This document shows positions 9,225-17,927 of a DNA stretch of 36,401 nt, one piece after another; position 1 is the stretch's first letter; every line of letters begins with the position of its first letter. The notes beneath the pieces were generated by a model. The model made no database searches and had not been told where the DNA came from. It saw only the letters and a list, made by a program, of their open reading frames with translations. Made by a program: the position numbers and the translations under genes. The DNA comes from a virus: IMG/VR virus record IMGVR_UViG_3300010885_014407, positions 1 through 36,401 of that record. One strand, given 5' to 3'.

Positions 9225-11864
9225 ATGCCACACGCAGCTATGAAATTAATACCGGGGATCAATACAAGTAAAACCCCCGCGTTAAATGAAGCATCATTTT
9301 CTTCATCGCAACTTATTCGTATTATTGCGGATAAATCAGGTGTTGGTCTTGTTCAAAAAATAGGCGGCTGGGTTAGTTGGTATGGCACTGGATTAGGTGA
9401 ATCTCCCATACCCAATATAACTGAACTCCATGCTTGGGAAGATTTGAATGCCGTAGCAAGGTTAGCTGTTGGGGCTAATTCAAGTTTATCTTATATTGCT
9501 GGCGCAAATGGAACAAATATCCCTATTACGCCTCAATCAACTTCTGTTGATTTAACTGTTAATCCGTCTCAAACGGTAACTATTACGATTGCAAGTCCCG
9601 CAGTTATAACGGCGGCTGTTGCTCCTCCAGTTGGAACTCCGGTTGTTTTTACAACCACGGGTGCACTTCCAACGGGATTAACGGCTGGAACTATTTATAC
9701 AGTTTTTACTCAACCAACGCTTACAACATTCACTGTTACATCTAATGGCAGTTCTGCAATCAATACAAGTGGCACTCAAAGTGGTGTGCAAACATTAATC
9801 ATACCAACAGTTTCCACCACGAGTGGCTCGTCTACTATTACAATCGTAGATACTGTTTCGGGCACTCAACCATCAGTCTCTTTTACCAATGCTTCGCCTA
9901 CGGTTATAACTGGAACAACAGCGCCTATCGCTAATACACCTGTTGTATTTTATGGAAATTCTTTGCCAACGGGTATCACGCAAGGAACAACTTATTATGC
10001 TCAACCTTTAACAGCTACAACTTTTAATTTAACAAACAATCTTAATACAGGTTCATATTCTTATATTAATACAACTAGCACTGGAACAGGTGCCATGTAT
10101 GTTCCTAATCAAATTCAAAATGGTTACAGCGTTTATATCAAAACACCAATAAGCATATCAAATTTAATTTTGTCTGGCGTATATGCTGTGCAGTCATTCA
10201 ATTCTAATGCGTATTATAGTGTTTATACTATTAAATCGTCATCAAACGCTACATCTACAACATATTTAGCGACAGTTCCTTTATTTACACCAACAAGTGG
10301 GTTAGCAACTGTAACTGTTACGCAAGCAAATCATTCATATCAAACGGGTTCTACGGTAACATTTCTTGTATCAACAAGTAATTTTGGAATTACAGTTTAT
10401 GGTAGTTATAACGTAACCTACATTTCTGCAACTCAGTATCAAATAACAGTTTCATCTGCTGCAACAGCGTCTACTGCATTTTACATGGATTCTTTAAGCG
10501 CAAATCCATCTATTCCCCGCATAAATTTTCAATATTTTTATAATATTCCAGCAAATTACTCAGCCAGCGGATTTGGCACGGGTGCATTTGGTACGGGTGG
10601 ATTTGGGGCCAGTGCAACACAATCTTCTGTCGTTCCTGCTGCTACCATTACATCAACAGATTGGACCATCAATAATTTTGGTCAAATTTTGGTTGCATGT
10701 CCTGAAAATGGGCCAATTTATTATTGGGATCCGTCGCAATCATCGCCTACAGCACGGTTAGTAAACAATGCTCCAACTCAAAATTTAGGCATATTTATAG
10801 CCATGCCTGCCCGTCAAGTTGTGGCCTATGGATCAACAAGGACGGGTATTCAAGACCCGCTTCTGGTAACTTGGTCAGATGCTGCCGACGCTACGGTTTG
10901 GTTGCCGTCAGCCAATAACCAAGCAGGTTCATATCGTATTCCAGAGGGTAGTCGTATTGTCGGTGCATTCCAAACGATCCAACAAGCATTTATCTGGACA
11001 GATATATCTATGTGGGCAATGCAGTACATTGGACTGCCTAACGTCTATGGATTTACAAAAGTTGGCGATGGCGTTGGTATGATTGCTAAAAAAGCAGTCG
11101 GATCGTTAAACAACGTCACTTATTGGATGTCGCAACAGAACTTTAATATGTATTCCAATGGTGGACCGCAAAGTATCGTTTGCCCAGTGTGGGATAATGT
11201 TTTTCAAAACATAAATACCAATTATTATTCTTCCATACGGTGCGCCACTAATACAATTTTTAACGAAGTAACGTGGTTTTACCCGTCTATTGCATCCACT
11301 ACAGGCATTAATGATTCTTACGTTAAATATAACACTGCCACGCAAGCATGGGATTACGGCACATTAAACAGAACGGCGTGGATTGATCAATCTGTGCTTG
11401 GGCCACCCATCGGTGCATCTTCCAATGGCATCATTTATCAGCATGAAATTGGTTATAATAATGATGGATCAAGCATAGTTTCGTCATTTCAAACAGGCTA
11501 TATGCAGCTAAGTGATGCAGATGATATGGTATTTGTTGATCAGGTTTGGCCTGATTTTAAATGGACTACGGTGGGTGGCGGGACTGGCGGGCTAACTACG
11601 CCTGCAAGTGGGACAAATGCTTCTGGCGGCGCAACAACTATGTACGTTACTTTTTATGGGACAAACTACCCCGGCGATACTCCGACGGTGTATGGACCCT
11701 ACGCTGTAACGCAGGGAACGGAATATATCAGTACCCGTATTCGCAATAGGTTATTGGCAATTGGCATATCTACCGCTGATCAAAATGGTAATAATGCTCA
11801 ATTAAATTCATTCTTTCGTATTGGTGCATTGCGGTATCGGTATCAAACTGACGGGAAATTCTAA
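9225..11864 (+). CDS. P22 gp10-like tail hub / DNA stabilisation protein with inserted beta domains
   Basis: An 879-aa protein. The N-terminus (about 5-100: KLIPGINTSKTPALNEASF, then LVQKIGGWVSW and ELHAWED) and the part after about 425 (FGTGAFGTGGFG, then PIYYWDP, NQAGSYRIPEGSRIVGAFQT and MSQQNFNMYSNGGPQ) fit the packaged-DNA stabilisation hub of P22 (gp10), which forms the tail below the adaptor. Between them lie at least three beta modules. Residues 123-183 and 223-288 are recognisable copies of each other (both contain LPTGxTxGTxY and TTFxxT), and another is near 355-415. P22 gp10 is about 470 aa, so the extra length is largely these modules. Four bases separate it from the upstream adaptor. 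Confidence 0.75.
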   Translation: MPHAAMKLIPGINTSKTPALNEASFSSSQLIRIIADKSGVGLVQKIGGWVSWYGTGLGESPIPNITELHAWEDLNAVARLAVGANSSLSYIAGANGTNIPITPQSTSVDLTVNPSQTVTITIASPAVITAAVAPPVGTPVVFTTTGALPTGLTAGTIYTVFTQPTLTTFTVTSNGSSAINTSGTQSGVQTLIIPTVSTTSGSSTITIVDTVSGTQPSVSFTNASPTVITGTTAPIANTPVVFYGNSLPTGITQGTTYYAQPLTATTFNLTNNLNTGSYSYINTTSTGTGAMYVPNQIQNGYSVYIKTPISISNLILSGVYAVQSFNSNAYYSVYTIKSSSNATSTTYLATVPLFTPTSGLATVTVTQANHSYQTGSTVTFLVSTSNFGITVYGSYNVTYISATQYQITVSSAATASTAFYMDSLSANPSIPRINFQYFYNIPANYSASGFGTGAFGTGGFGASATQSSVVPAATITSTDWTINNFGQILVACPENGPIYYWDPSQSSPTARLVNNAPTQNLGIFIAMPARQVVAYGSTRTGIQDPLLVTWSDAADATVWLPSANNQAGSYRIPEGSRIVGAFQTIQQAFIWTDISMWAMQYIGLPNVYGFTKVGDGVGMIAKKAVGSLNNVTYWMSQQNFNMYSNGGPQSIVCPVWDNVFQNINTNYYSSIRCATNTIFNEVTWFYPSIASTTGINDSYVKYNTATQAWDYGTLNRTAWIDQSVLGPPIGASSNGIIYQHEIGYNNDGSSIVSSFQTGYMQLSDADDMVFVDQVWPDFKWTTVGGGTGGLTTPASGTNASGGATTMYVTFYGTNYPGDTPTVYGPYAVTQGTEYISTRIRNRLLAIGISTADQNGNNAQLNSFFRIGALRYRYQTDGKF

Positions 11865-11866
11865 TT

Positions 11867-12217
11867 ATGGCATCGCCTGACGATTTTTTAACTACACAGA
11901 AAAACGGTGTTCAAGCCATCAACGGCTACACTAATTCGCTCAACACCCACGCGGGAACCAATAACGTATTGGAAGTTCCGGCTGCTTCTACTCAGCTAAT
12001 CAAAAGCACGTCTGGTTGGTTAGCCACGGTTAGCGTTATTGTTGCGGGGTCAACGCAAGGCTATTTCTATGATAGCAATAACGTCAACCAGTTAACTGGA
12101 ACTAGAATATATGCTATACCCAATACAGTTGGAATTTATCAAATTCAATTTCCGTTTGCCAATGGGTTGATTGTTGTAACTGGAACTGGGTCTATTGTTT
12201 CTGTCGGATATACATGA
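11867..12217 (+). CDS. Small virion-associated protein, unknown
   Basis: A 116-aa protein starting two bases after the hub gene. The N-terminal 25 residues are polar; the rest alternates strands (WLATVSVIVAG, GYFYDSNNV, IYAIPNTVGIYQIQFPF, GLIVVTGTGSIVSVGYT) and looks like a compact beta-barrel or jelly roll. Such proteins recur downstream of the tail hub in related phages and are probably decoration or tail-tip parts. No catalytic motif seen. Confidence 0.55.
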   Translation: MASPDDFLTTQKNGVQAINGYTNSLNTHAGTNNVLEVPAASTQLIKSTSGWLATVSVIVAGSTQGYFYDSNNVNQLTGTRIYAIPNTVGIYQIQFPFANGLIVVTGTGSIVSVGYT

Positions 12218-12224
12218 GGTTAAA

Positions 12225-12833
12225 ATGCCCTTGCATCACGGTACGTCCCAGAAAACAATTAGTTCTAATATAAGTGAGATGATTCACGCGGGTCATCCTC
12301 ACGATCAAGCTATTGCGGCTGCATTAAATGTAGCGCGTAAGTCGCGCCATGCTTCCGGTGGGATGCCTCAACCCTTACGCAATTCGGACGTTATTGATCG
12401 TGCAGCCAAGGATATTCGGGCGCATGTTGGGCCTATTCACGCGCCAGTGGCGGGTCGCACAGACCATCTAAATATGCATGTCCCAGCAGGTAGCTATGTC
12501 ATACCCGCAGATATTGTTTCATCGTTTGGTGAGGGCAATACCGACGCAGGGTTTGATGTATTTGACGATCTAGCCCACGACCATAAAGACACGCCAGAAG
12601 CAAGCATGGGTCATAACGGTGGCCCATCAATGGATGATGGCTATGCACATAAGGCTTCTTTGGCTCCAATTGTTGCAGCAGGGGGCGAATATGTTATTCC
12701 TCCCAGTGTCGTTAAATCCCTTGGCGGCGGCGATATGGATAGCGGCCATAACCTTCTTGATGGATTTGTTGTCTTAGCTAGAAAAGAACTTATTAAAACT
12801 TTAAAAAAACTTCCACCGCCTAAAAAGGACTAA
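12225..12833 (+). CDS. Conserved phage protein with duplicated AGxYVIP motif
   Basis: 202 aa from the ATG at 12225, which has GAGGT six bases upstream; an in-frame ATG 30 bases earlier lies inside the previous gene and lacks a good site. The N-terminus (HHGTSQKTISSNISEMIHAGHPHDQAIAAAL) is a short helical motif common in phage structural clusters. Residues 87-115 and 151-179 are two copies of the pattern AGxYVIPxxVVxSxGxGxxDxG, ending in Asp. A basic tail closes the protein. Function unknown; its place before a GNAT gene and the ejection proteins suggests a virion or assembly factor. Confidence 0.55.
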   Translation: MPLHHGTSQKTISSNISEMIHAGHPHDQAIAAALNVARKSRHASGGMPQPLRNSDVIDRAAKDIRAHVGPIHAPVAGRTDHLNMHVPAGSYVIPADIVSSFGEGNTDAGFDVFDDLAHDHKDTPEASMGHNGGPSMDDGYAHKASLAPIVAAGGEYVIPPSVVKSLGGGDMDSGHNLLDGFVVLARKELIKTLKKLPPPKKD

Positions 12834-12835
12834 TA

Positions 12836-13381
12836 ATGCTTCAGACAGAAACAAAAAAACGCATTCGGTTATCAAAGAGCCAAAGGAAAGCCCGTGGCCC
12901 AGCACAAGTTATAGAAACACCGTGCCATGTCAGGGTCGCCACAAGAGACGATTTAATTGATATTTTAGCTTTGGCTAAGATGGTTCATAATGAAATCGGT
13001 TTCTTTGATTTGAATGAGATTAAATTTGCTGAAGCTATTTGGCCGCAATTGACGCAAAATAATGGTATTATTGGCGTTATTGGCAAAAAAGGTAGCTTGG
13101 AAGGCGCAATTATATTAAGAATATCATCATATTGGTATTCTGATAGGCAATTTTTGGAAGAAATATGCGTTTTTGTGCATCCTGATTATCGGAGTGCCAA
13201 AGATTCAAGAATCCAGAAATTGATTGGTTTTTCTAAAAAGGTAGCATTGGACCTTGATTTGCCTCTGACAATTTCAATTTTGTCAAACAACACAACTAAT
13301 GCTAAGATAGAAACGTACAGGCGAAATTTTGGAGAACCAGTTGGGGCATTTTTCCTTTGGAATGCAAAAACTGATTCTTGA
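12836..13381 (+). CDS. GNAT-family N-acetyltransferase
   Basis: A 181-aa protein with a basic N-terminal extension (about 1-27), then a GNAT fold: VRVATRDDLIDILALAKMVHNE (strand 1 and helix 1), GVIGKKGSLEGAIILRI (strands 3-4), EEICVFVHPDYRS (strand 4 and the start of the acetyl-CoA loop), DSRIQKLIGFSKKVALDL and a C-terminal SILSNNTTNAKIETYRRNFG. The acetyl-CoA loop is less canonical than R/QxxGxG/A, having RSAKDSR. Single GNAT genes inside podovirus structural blocks are common and their substrates unknown. Candidates are a virion protein or a host factor. ATG follows two bases after the previous stop. Confidence 0.7.
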   Translation: MLQTETKKRIRLSKSQRKARGPAQVIETPCHVRVATRDDLIDILALAKMVHNEIGFFDLNEIKFAEAIWPQLTQNNGIIGVIGKKGSLEGAIILRISSYWYSDRQFLEEICVFVHPDYRSAKDSRIQKLIGFSKKVALDLDLPLTISILSNNTTNAKIETYRRNFGEPVGAFFLWNAKTDS

Positions 13382-13409
13382 TCTAGTTTATAGGGCATAG
13401 GGGTCCAAT

Positions 13410-16400
13410 ATGGCTGACGCAACGACTACCTCAACACAGACTCCTAACCAGCAGTTAACTGAAAATTACGGCTATCTTTCAGATCAGGCAAAGGCACTTC
13501 AACAACAAGGTCATGTTCCTTACACGGGTGAATTGGTTCCTGAACTAAATCAGGGCCAAAAAGACGCAATTCAACAAATTTCAGATAATTCAAATGCCGC
13601 GGCGGTTGGTTATGCAACAGCGCAGGGAACAACAACTGGTGCAATTAACGATATAAACGCCAATAAAAATGTGTATCAACCTTATTTTAATAGTGCTTTA
13701 AGTGCGACAAACAATGCTTTAAACCAAGCAACTACCAATGCTAATCTAGCGCAATCTGGATATAATACGGCGCAAGGCAATACGGCGAATGCTTACGCTA
13801 ATACGTTGGCAAATGCTAATTTGGCTCAACCGGGGTATAATACAGCACAAGGAACAACTACAAGCGCATTAAATGCAAATCAAAATGCTGCTAATTTAGG
13901 ATTGTCTGGATATAATACGGCGCAAGGCAATACGGCGAATGCTTACGCTAATACTTTGGCAAACGCTAATGCAGCGCAACCCGGCTATCAAACTGCTTTT
14001 GGTTCGGCAGATGCGGCAGGTAATATAATTGCTGCGGGTAAAAATGTTGCTCAACCTTACATGGCTTCGGCACAAAATATGGCAAATGCTGCCATGCCGG
14101 GATATGGCGAAGCAGCCAGTGCTGCAACGGCAGGCATGACTCCTTTGGAGCAGGCAACTTACGCCGCGCAGCCAGCATATCAACACGCAATGGCGGGCAC
14201 AGACGCTGCGTCTCAGGGTTATAACGCCGCTAATTATCAATCAGGCATACAGGGATATTTAAGCCCATATTTGCAAAGTGTCGTTAACGCTACTGCGGCA
14301 CAAATGCAAAACATCAATCAGCAACAACAACAGCAAATGCTGGGGTCTGCTATCGGTTCCGGTGCTTTTGGTGGCGATAGAGCCAATATTGGATTAGGTG
14401 CATTACAAAACCAACAAAACCTTGCATTAGGCCAAACTATTGGCGGTCTTTTGCAGTCTGGTTATCAAAACGCTGCTCAAAATTATATGACTGGTTTACA
14501 GCAGCAGGGTGTGCTGGCGAATCAATATGGCCAATTGGGTGGTCAGGCTCAGCAGGCTTTAATTAATGCCGGATTAGCGCGGGAACAGGGCGCAGCTAAC
14601 ATTGCCAATATTGCAGGCCAAAGAATGACTGGCGCAACGCAATACGGCGCACTTGGTACGGCGGCGCAAAATGCTGCATTGCAAGGGGCTGGACTAGAGC
14701 AGGCTAATGCTGCCCTTTATGGACAACTTGCTACGGGTAAACAAAATGCATTAATGCAGGCATCTGCACAACAAGCTAATATTGCCAATCAACAGGCAGC
14801 ACAAGCTAATGCACAACAATTAGCAGCACAACAAAGTGCAGCATTAACTGGTCAATTAGGAGCACAACAAGGTAGTCTTGCTGGCGCACAACAAACTGCC
14901 GCCTTACAGGGCGCGTTGCAACAAGCTAATATTGCTAATCAGCAGGGGACTCTTGCGGGTCAACAGCAAACGGCGGCAATGGAAGCCGCTAAAGTAGAAG
15001 GTGCGCTTGGGTCGCAATATGGAACATTAGGAAGTGCGGCTCAAAATGCTGCGTTGGCTGCTCCAACACTTGGATTACAGGCTGGGGCGCAACAAGGTTC
15101 TCTTGCTGGCACGGCTCAGGCTTCATCTATTGCAGGTGCTAACGCTGCATTAGGTGCAAATACTGTTGCCCTTGATCAAAAGCAAAAAATAGACGCTGCC
15201 AATTATGCACAAAAAATGGCTGAACAAGCCTATCCAATTCAAATGTTAAATGAAGCTGCTGGTATTATGTATGGTGCGCCTAATATGGGCTCCACAAGCA
15301 CTACAACTACTCCAGTTGGTAACGATATTAGTTCTCTGCTTGGCTTTGGAACAACAGCATTAGGTTTATTAAGTGCATCTGATGAGCGTTTAAAAGACAA
15401 CATGCATCCAATTGGTAAATCTTTTGATGGTCAAACCATTTATCGGTTTAACTACAAAGGCGACCCACGGACTCAAGTTGGCTTAAGCGCACAAGAAGTT
15501 GAAAAGCATCATCCGTCTTCAGTTTATAAAACTAAAGAAGGCATTCGTTTGGTTGATTACGATCAAGCAACGCATCATGCGGCTGAACGGGGCCACTTCC
15601 ATCTTGGCGGCAGCGCATCTATGGGCGGCCTTGTTCCAGAAAGCATGGAACGGCATCATTATTTAAAAGGTGGAGAAATCGGCGCAATGCCATACATTGA
15701 TGATCCATTAATGGACTCAATGCTTGAAAAATCTGGGCTTGGTTTAGCGTCATATATTCCAAAGCATGACAAGTTTAAGTCGGATTCATATGAACTTGTT
15801 TCACCGCCTAATAAATATACTCCTGAAAAAATGGATTTGTCAGGCGTTGGCGGGTTTTTAAATGCAGGTAAAAATTTCTTTGCTCCTTCTACATCTCGCG
15901 GAATTATTGCGGGGGACAACCCTAATCTTTATAGCGCACCTATTGGTCCTATGCCTGCATATGCCGACGGCGGTATGGTTCCGCGCACATATCACGCAGA
16001 CGGTGAAGATACGCCTACGGATGACAGGAAAACGGTTTCCGCTGATACATTTGGCGGTTTAGGCGGTATTATTCCGGCTGTTTTTAACAAGGGCCAACCA
16101 TTATCTGACGATGCCAGAATGTCCATCTTGGCTGCTGGATTAGGCATGATGGGTGGCACGTCGCCTAATGCTATGGTCAATATCGGTCAGGGTGGTTTGA
16201 CTGGTTTAAACACCTACGCCAATCAAAAGAAGATGCAATATGATTACCAGAAGGCTCAGGCGGAGCAAGATATTGGCCGTCGCCGTGTGGCCGTAGAAGA
16301 AGCTGGTATTCCGCTTCGGGCATCAGAAGTTGCTAGTTCATTGCAAACTCAAAAACTTGCAACCTTGGCTGCATTGCAACAAAAGGCTAAATCTTATCTT

Positions 16401-17927
16401 ACTGGCCCTAATGGGCGTGTTCCTGATGATCTACAGCGGTCAATTGATAACATTCTTATTGAATTGCAAAGAGGAAGCCCAATTGTTCCGGGTGTTAAAT
16501 ATCCTGACACGTTGTCTTCAGGAACTAAAGTTGGGCCTCAATCGTTATTGCGTTCAGGTTCGTCAGACGGGATTGAACTTACGTCTTCTTCTCCTGCCAA
16601 TGTTGTGCCAAAAGGCATGAAAATTCCGGGAGAAGACAATGTTTCGCTTGCGGATTTAGGGGATAAAAAAGCTGTTCCTGCATCTGCAAAACAAGAAGCA
16701 GAACAAAATGGCTTTACATTGCCAGTGTCTTTAGATCCTGACATTTTATTGCAAGATGCAGAAAATGCAGCAAATGCTGGATATGGCGATATTGCTTCAG
16801 AAAAGCAAAAACGTGCTTTAGATATTACTAATGAAATCACTCATAGTGGTGGATTAATGATTCATGGTCAGTTTGCCCCGCTTCCTAATTATGCAGAACA
16901 GATGGCTGCTCGTAAGGCTATGGAAACAAAAGCAACTGAAGAAACCAAATCAGGTTTTGAATTGGTTGATATACAGCTTCCTGATGGAACAACTGTCCAA
17001 ATTCCTAAGTCGGAAGCCCTTAAGCGTGGGTACATTACAAAAAGCATTTCTCCTGCTGAAATTGAACGGCAAAAAGAAAATGTTAAGTCAGGATTTGAAT
17101 TGGTTGATGTAATGCAACCCGATGGCTCAACAATTAAAATGCCAAAATCAGAAGTTCTTAAGGCCGGACAAATTACATCAAGTTTGCCAGCAGCAACAAT
17201 TGAAGGTCAAAAATTGACTGCTACCGAAAATGCAAAACGAAATGTTGAGGCAGGTCAATTTATAACTGAATTGCCAGCCGTTCAGCAGATTCAAGATGGT
17301 TTGATTAATGCCTATACAAAAATTGATATGAACCGTTCTACGCCCTTGCAGGCTGATGTAATAGGTACAATTAAATCATTCCCTGCTTTGGATAACACAT
17401 TAAAAAGAATGGGCATTGACGTTGACAAGAATGGTTTCCAAGGCATGGCTGACGCTGCCGCCAAGGATGCAATTACTGATGCGTTTAGACAATTGGCAGC
17501 AACTGCTTCGGCTAGAACAACAAATATGCAGTTGAAAGAAACTTTGATGTCTGTTGCAGAGCCTACCAAGGCACCTGCGGCAAAATATCAGGTTATTACT
17601 CAACAAAAAGCCAGACTAATGCAGCAAGAAGATATGTATCGCGATTGGAATAAAGTTTCCAAAAATGAAAATTGGAACCAATTTATTGATCGTTGGTCTT
17701 CTGATCCTCAGCATTCCCCTGATGTTTATATGCAAAAGGCTGTTGATAAAATTCCATATTTTAAAGGCATGGGTGATGCCGATATTGGAAATTTACAATT
17801 CAAACGAGAAGGAAGTGCAGGGGATTCATCTGCAAAAACCGTTCTTCGCACTGGCAAAGTTACATCTGGGCAAAACGCTGGTAAAACAGTAATTGAATAT
17901 TCTGATGGAACGCGGGAGTACAGATAA
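13410..17927 (+). CDS. Giant putative ejection / internal virion protein with internal S74-type domain
   Basis: A 1505-aa protein. Residues 1-640 are Gln/Ala/Asn-rich, helical and repetitive (repeats of GYNTAQGNTANAYANTLANAN type, many QQANIANQQ). Such sequence is typical of DNA-ejection proteins that leave the capsid and line a channel across the envelope. Residues 657-730 form a peptidase S74-like unit: Ser657-Asp-Glu-Arg-Leu-Lys662, then TIYRFNYKGDP, VGLSAQEVEKHHP and a closing VDYDQAT. If active it would cut before Asp658, giving parts of about 657 and 848 aa. The remainder is helical and contains two LVD-DG-KSE repeats near 1185 and 1228. Tail-fibre origin of the S74 unit is possible. 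The stop overlaps the next ATG (TAATG). Confidence 0.65.
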   Translation: MADATTTSTQTPNQQLTENYGYLSDQAKALQQQGHVPYTGELVPELNQGQKDAIQQISDNSNAAAVGYATAQGTTTGAINDINANKNVYQPYFNSALSATNNALNQATTNANLAQSGYNTAQGNTANAYANTLANANLAQPGYNTAQGTTTSALNANQNAANLGLSGYNTAQGNTANAYANTLANANAAQPGYQTAFGSADAAGNIIAAGKNVAQPYMASAQNMANAAMPGYGEAASAATAGMTPLEQATYAAQPAYQHAMAGTDAASQGYNAANYQSGIQGYLSPYLQSVVNATAAQMQNINQQQQQQMLGSAIGSGAFGGDRANIGLGALQNQQNLALGQTIGGLLQSGYQNAAQNYMTGLQQQGVLANQYGQLGGQAQQALINAGLAREQGAANIANIAGQRMTGATQYGALGTAAQNAALQGAGLEQANAALYGQLATGKQNALMQASAQQANIANQQAAQANAQQLAAQQSAALTGQLGAQQGSLAGAQQTAALQGALQQANIANQQGTLAGQQQTAAMEAAKVEGALGSQYGTLGSAAQNAALAAPTLGLQAGAQQGSLAGTAQASSIAGANAALGANTVALDQKQKIDAANYAQKMAEQAYPIQMLNEAAGIMYGAPNMGSTSTTTTPVGNDISSLLGFGTTALGLLSASDERLKDNMHPIGKSFDGQTIYRFNYKGDPRTQVGLSAQEVEKHHPSSVYKTKEGIRLVDYDQATHHAAERGHFHLGGSASMGGLVPESMERHHYLKGGEIGAMPYIDDPLMDSMLEKSGLGLASYIPKHDKFKSDSYELVSPPNKYTPEKMDLSGVGGFLNAGKNFFAPSTSRGIIAGDNPNLYSAPIGPMPAYADGGMVPRTYHADGEDTPTDDRKTVSADTFGGLGGIIPAVFNKGQPLSDDARMSILAAGLGMMGGTSPNAMVNIGQGGLTGLNTYANQKKMQYDYQKAQAEQDIGRRRVAVEEAGIPLRASEVASSLQTQKLATLAALQQKAKSYLTGPNGRVPDDLQRSIDNILIELQRGSPIVPGVKYPDTLSSGTKVGPQSLLRSGSSDGIELTSSSPANVVPKGMKIPGEDNVSLADLGDKKAVPASAKQEAEQNGFTLPVSLDPDILLQDAENAANAGYGDIASEKQKRALDITNEITHSGGLMIHGQFAPLPNYAEQMAARKAMETKATEETKSGFELVDIQLPDGTTVQIPKSEALKRGYITKSISPAEIERQKENVKSGFELVDVMQPDGSTIKMPKSEVLKAGQITSSLPAATIEGQKLTATENAKRNVEAGQFITELPAVQQIQDGLINAYTKIDMNRSTPLQADVIGTIKSFPALDNTLKRMGIDVDKNGFQGMADAAAKDAITDAFRQLAATASARTTNMQLKETLMSVAEPTKAPAAKYQVITQQKARLMQQEDMYRDWNKVSKNENWNQFIDRWSSDPQHSPDVYMQKAVDKIPYFKGMGDADIGNLQFKREGSAGDSSAKTVLRTGKVTSGQNAGKTVIEYSDGTREYR
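13755..13954 (+). repeat. 50-bp exact direct repeat, 150-bp period
   Basis: Bases 13755-13804 and 13905-13954 are identical over 50 positions, in frame within the ejection-protein gene, and similarity continues for another 16 bases on the right. The 150-base period equals 50 codons, so loss or gain of a unit would keep the frame. It points to recent expansion of the Gln/Ala/Asn-rich region. Confidence 0.85.
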
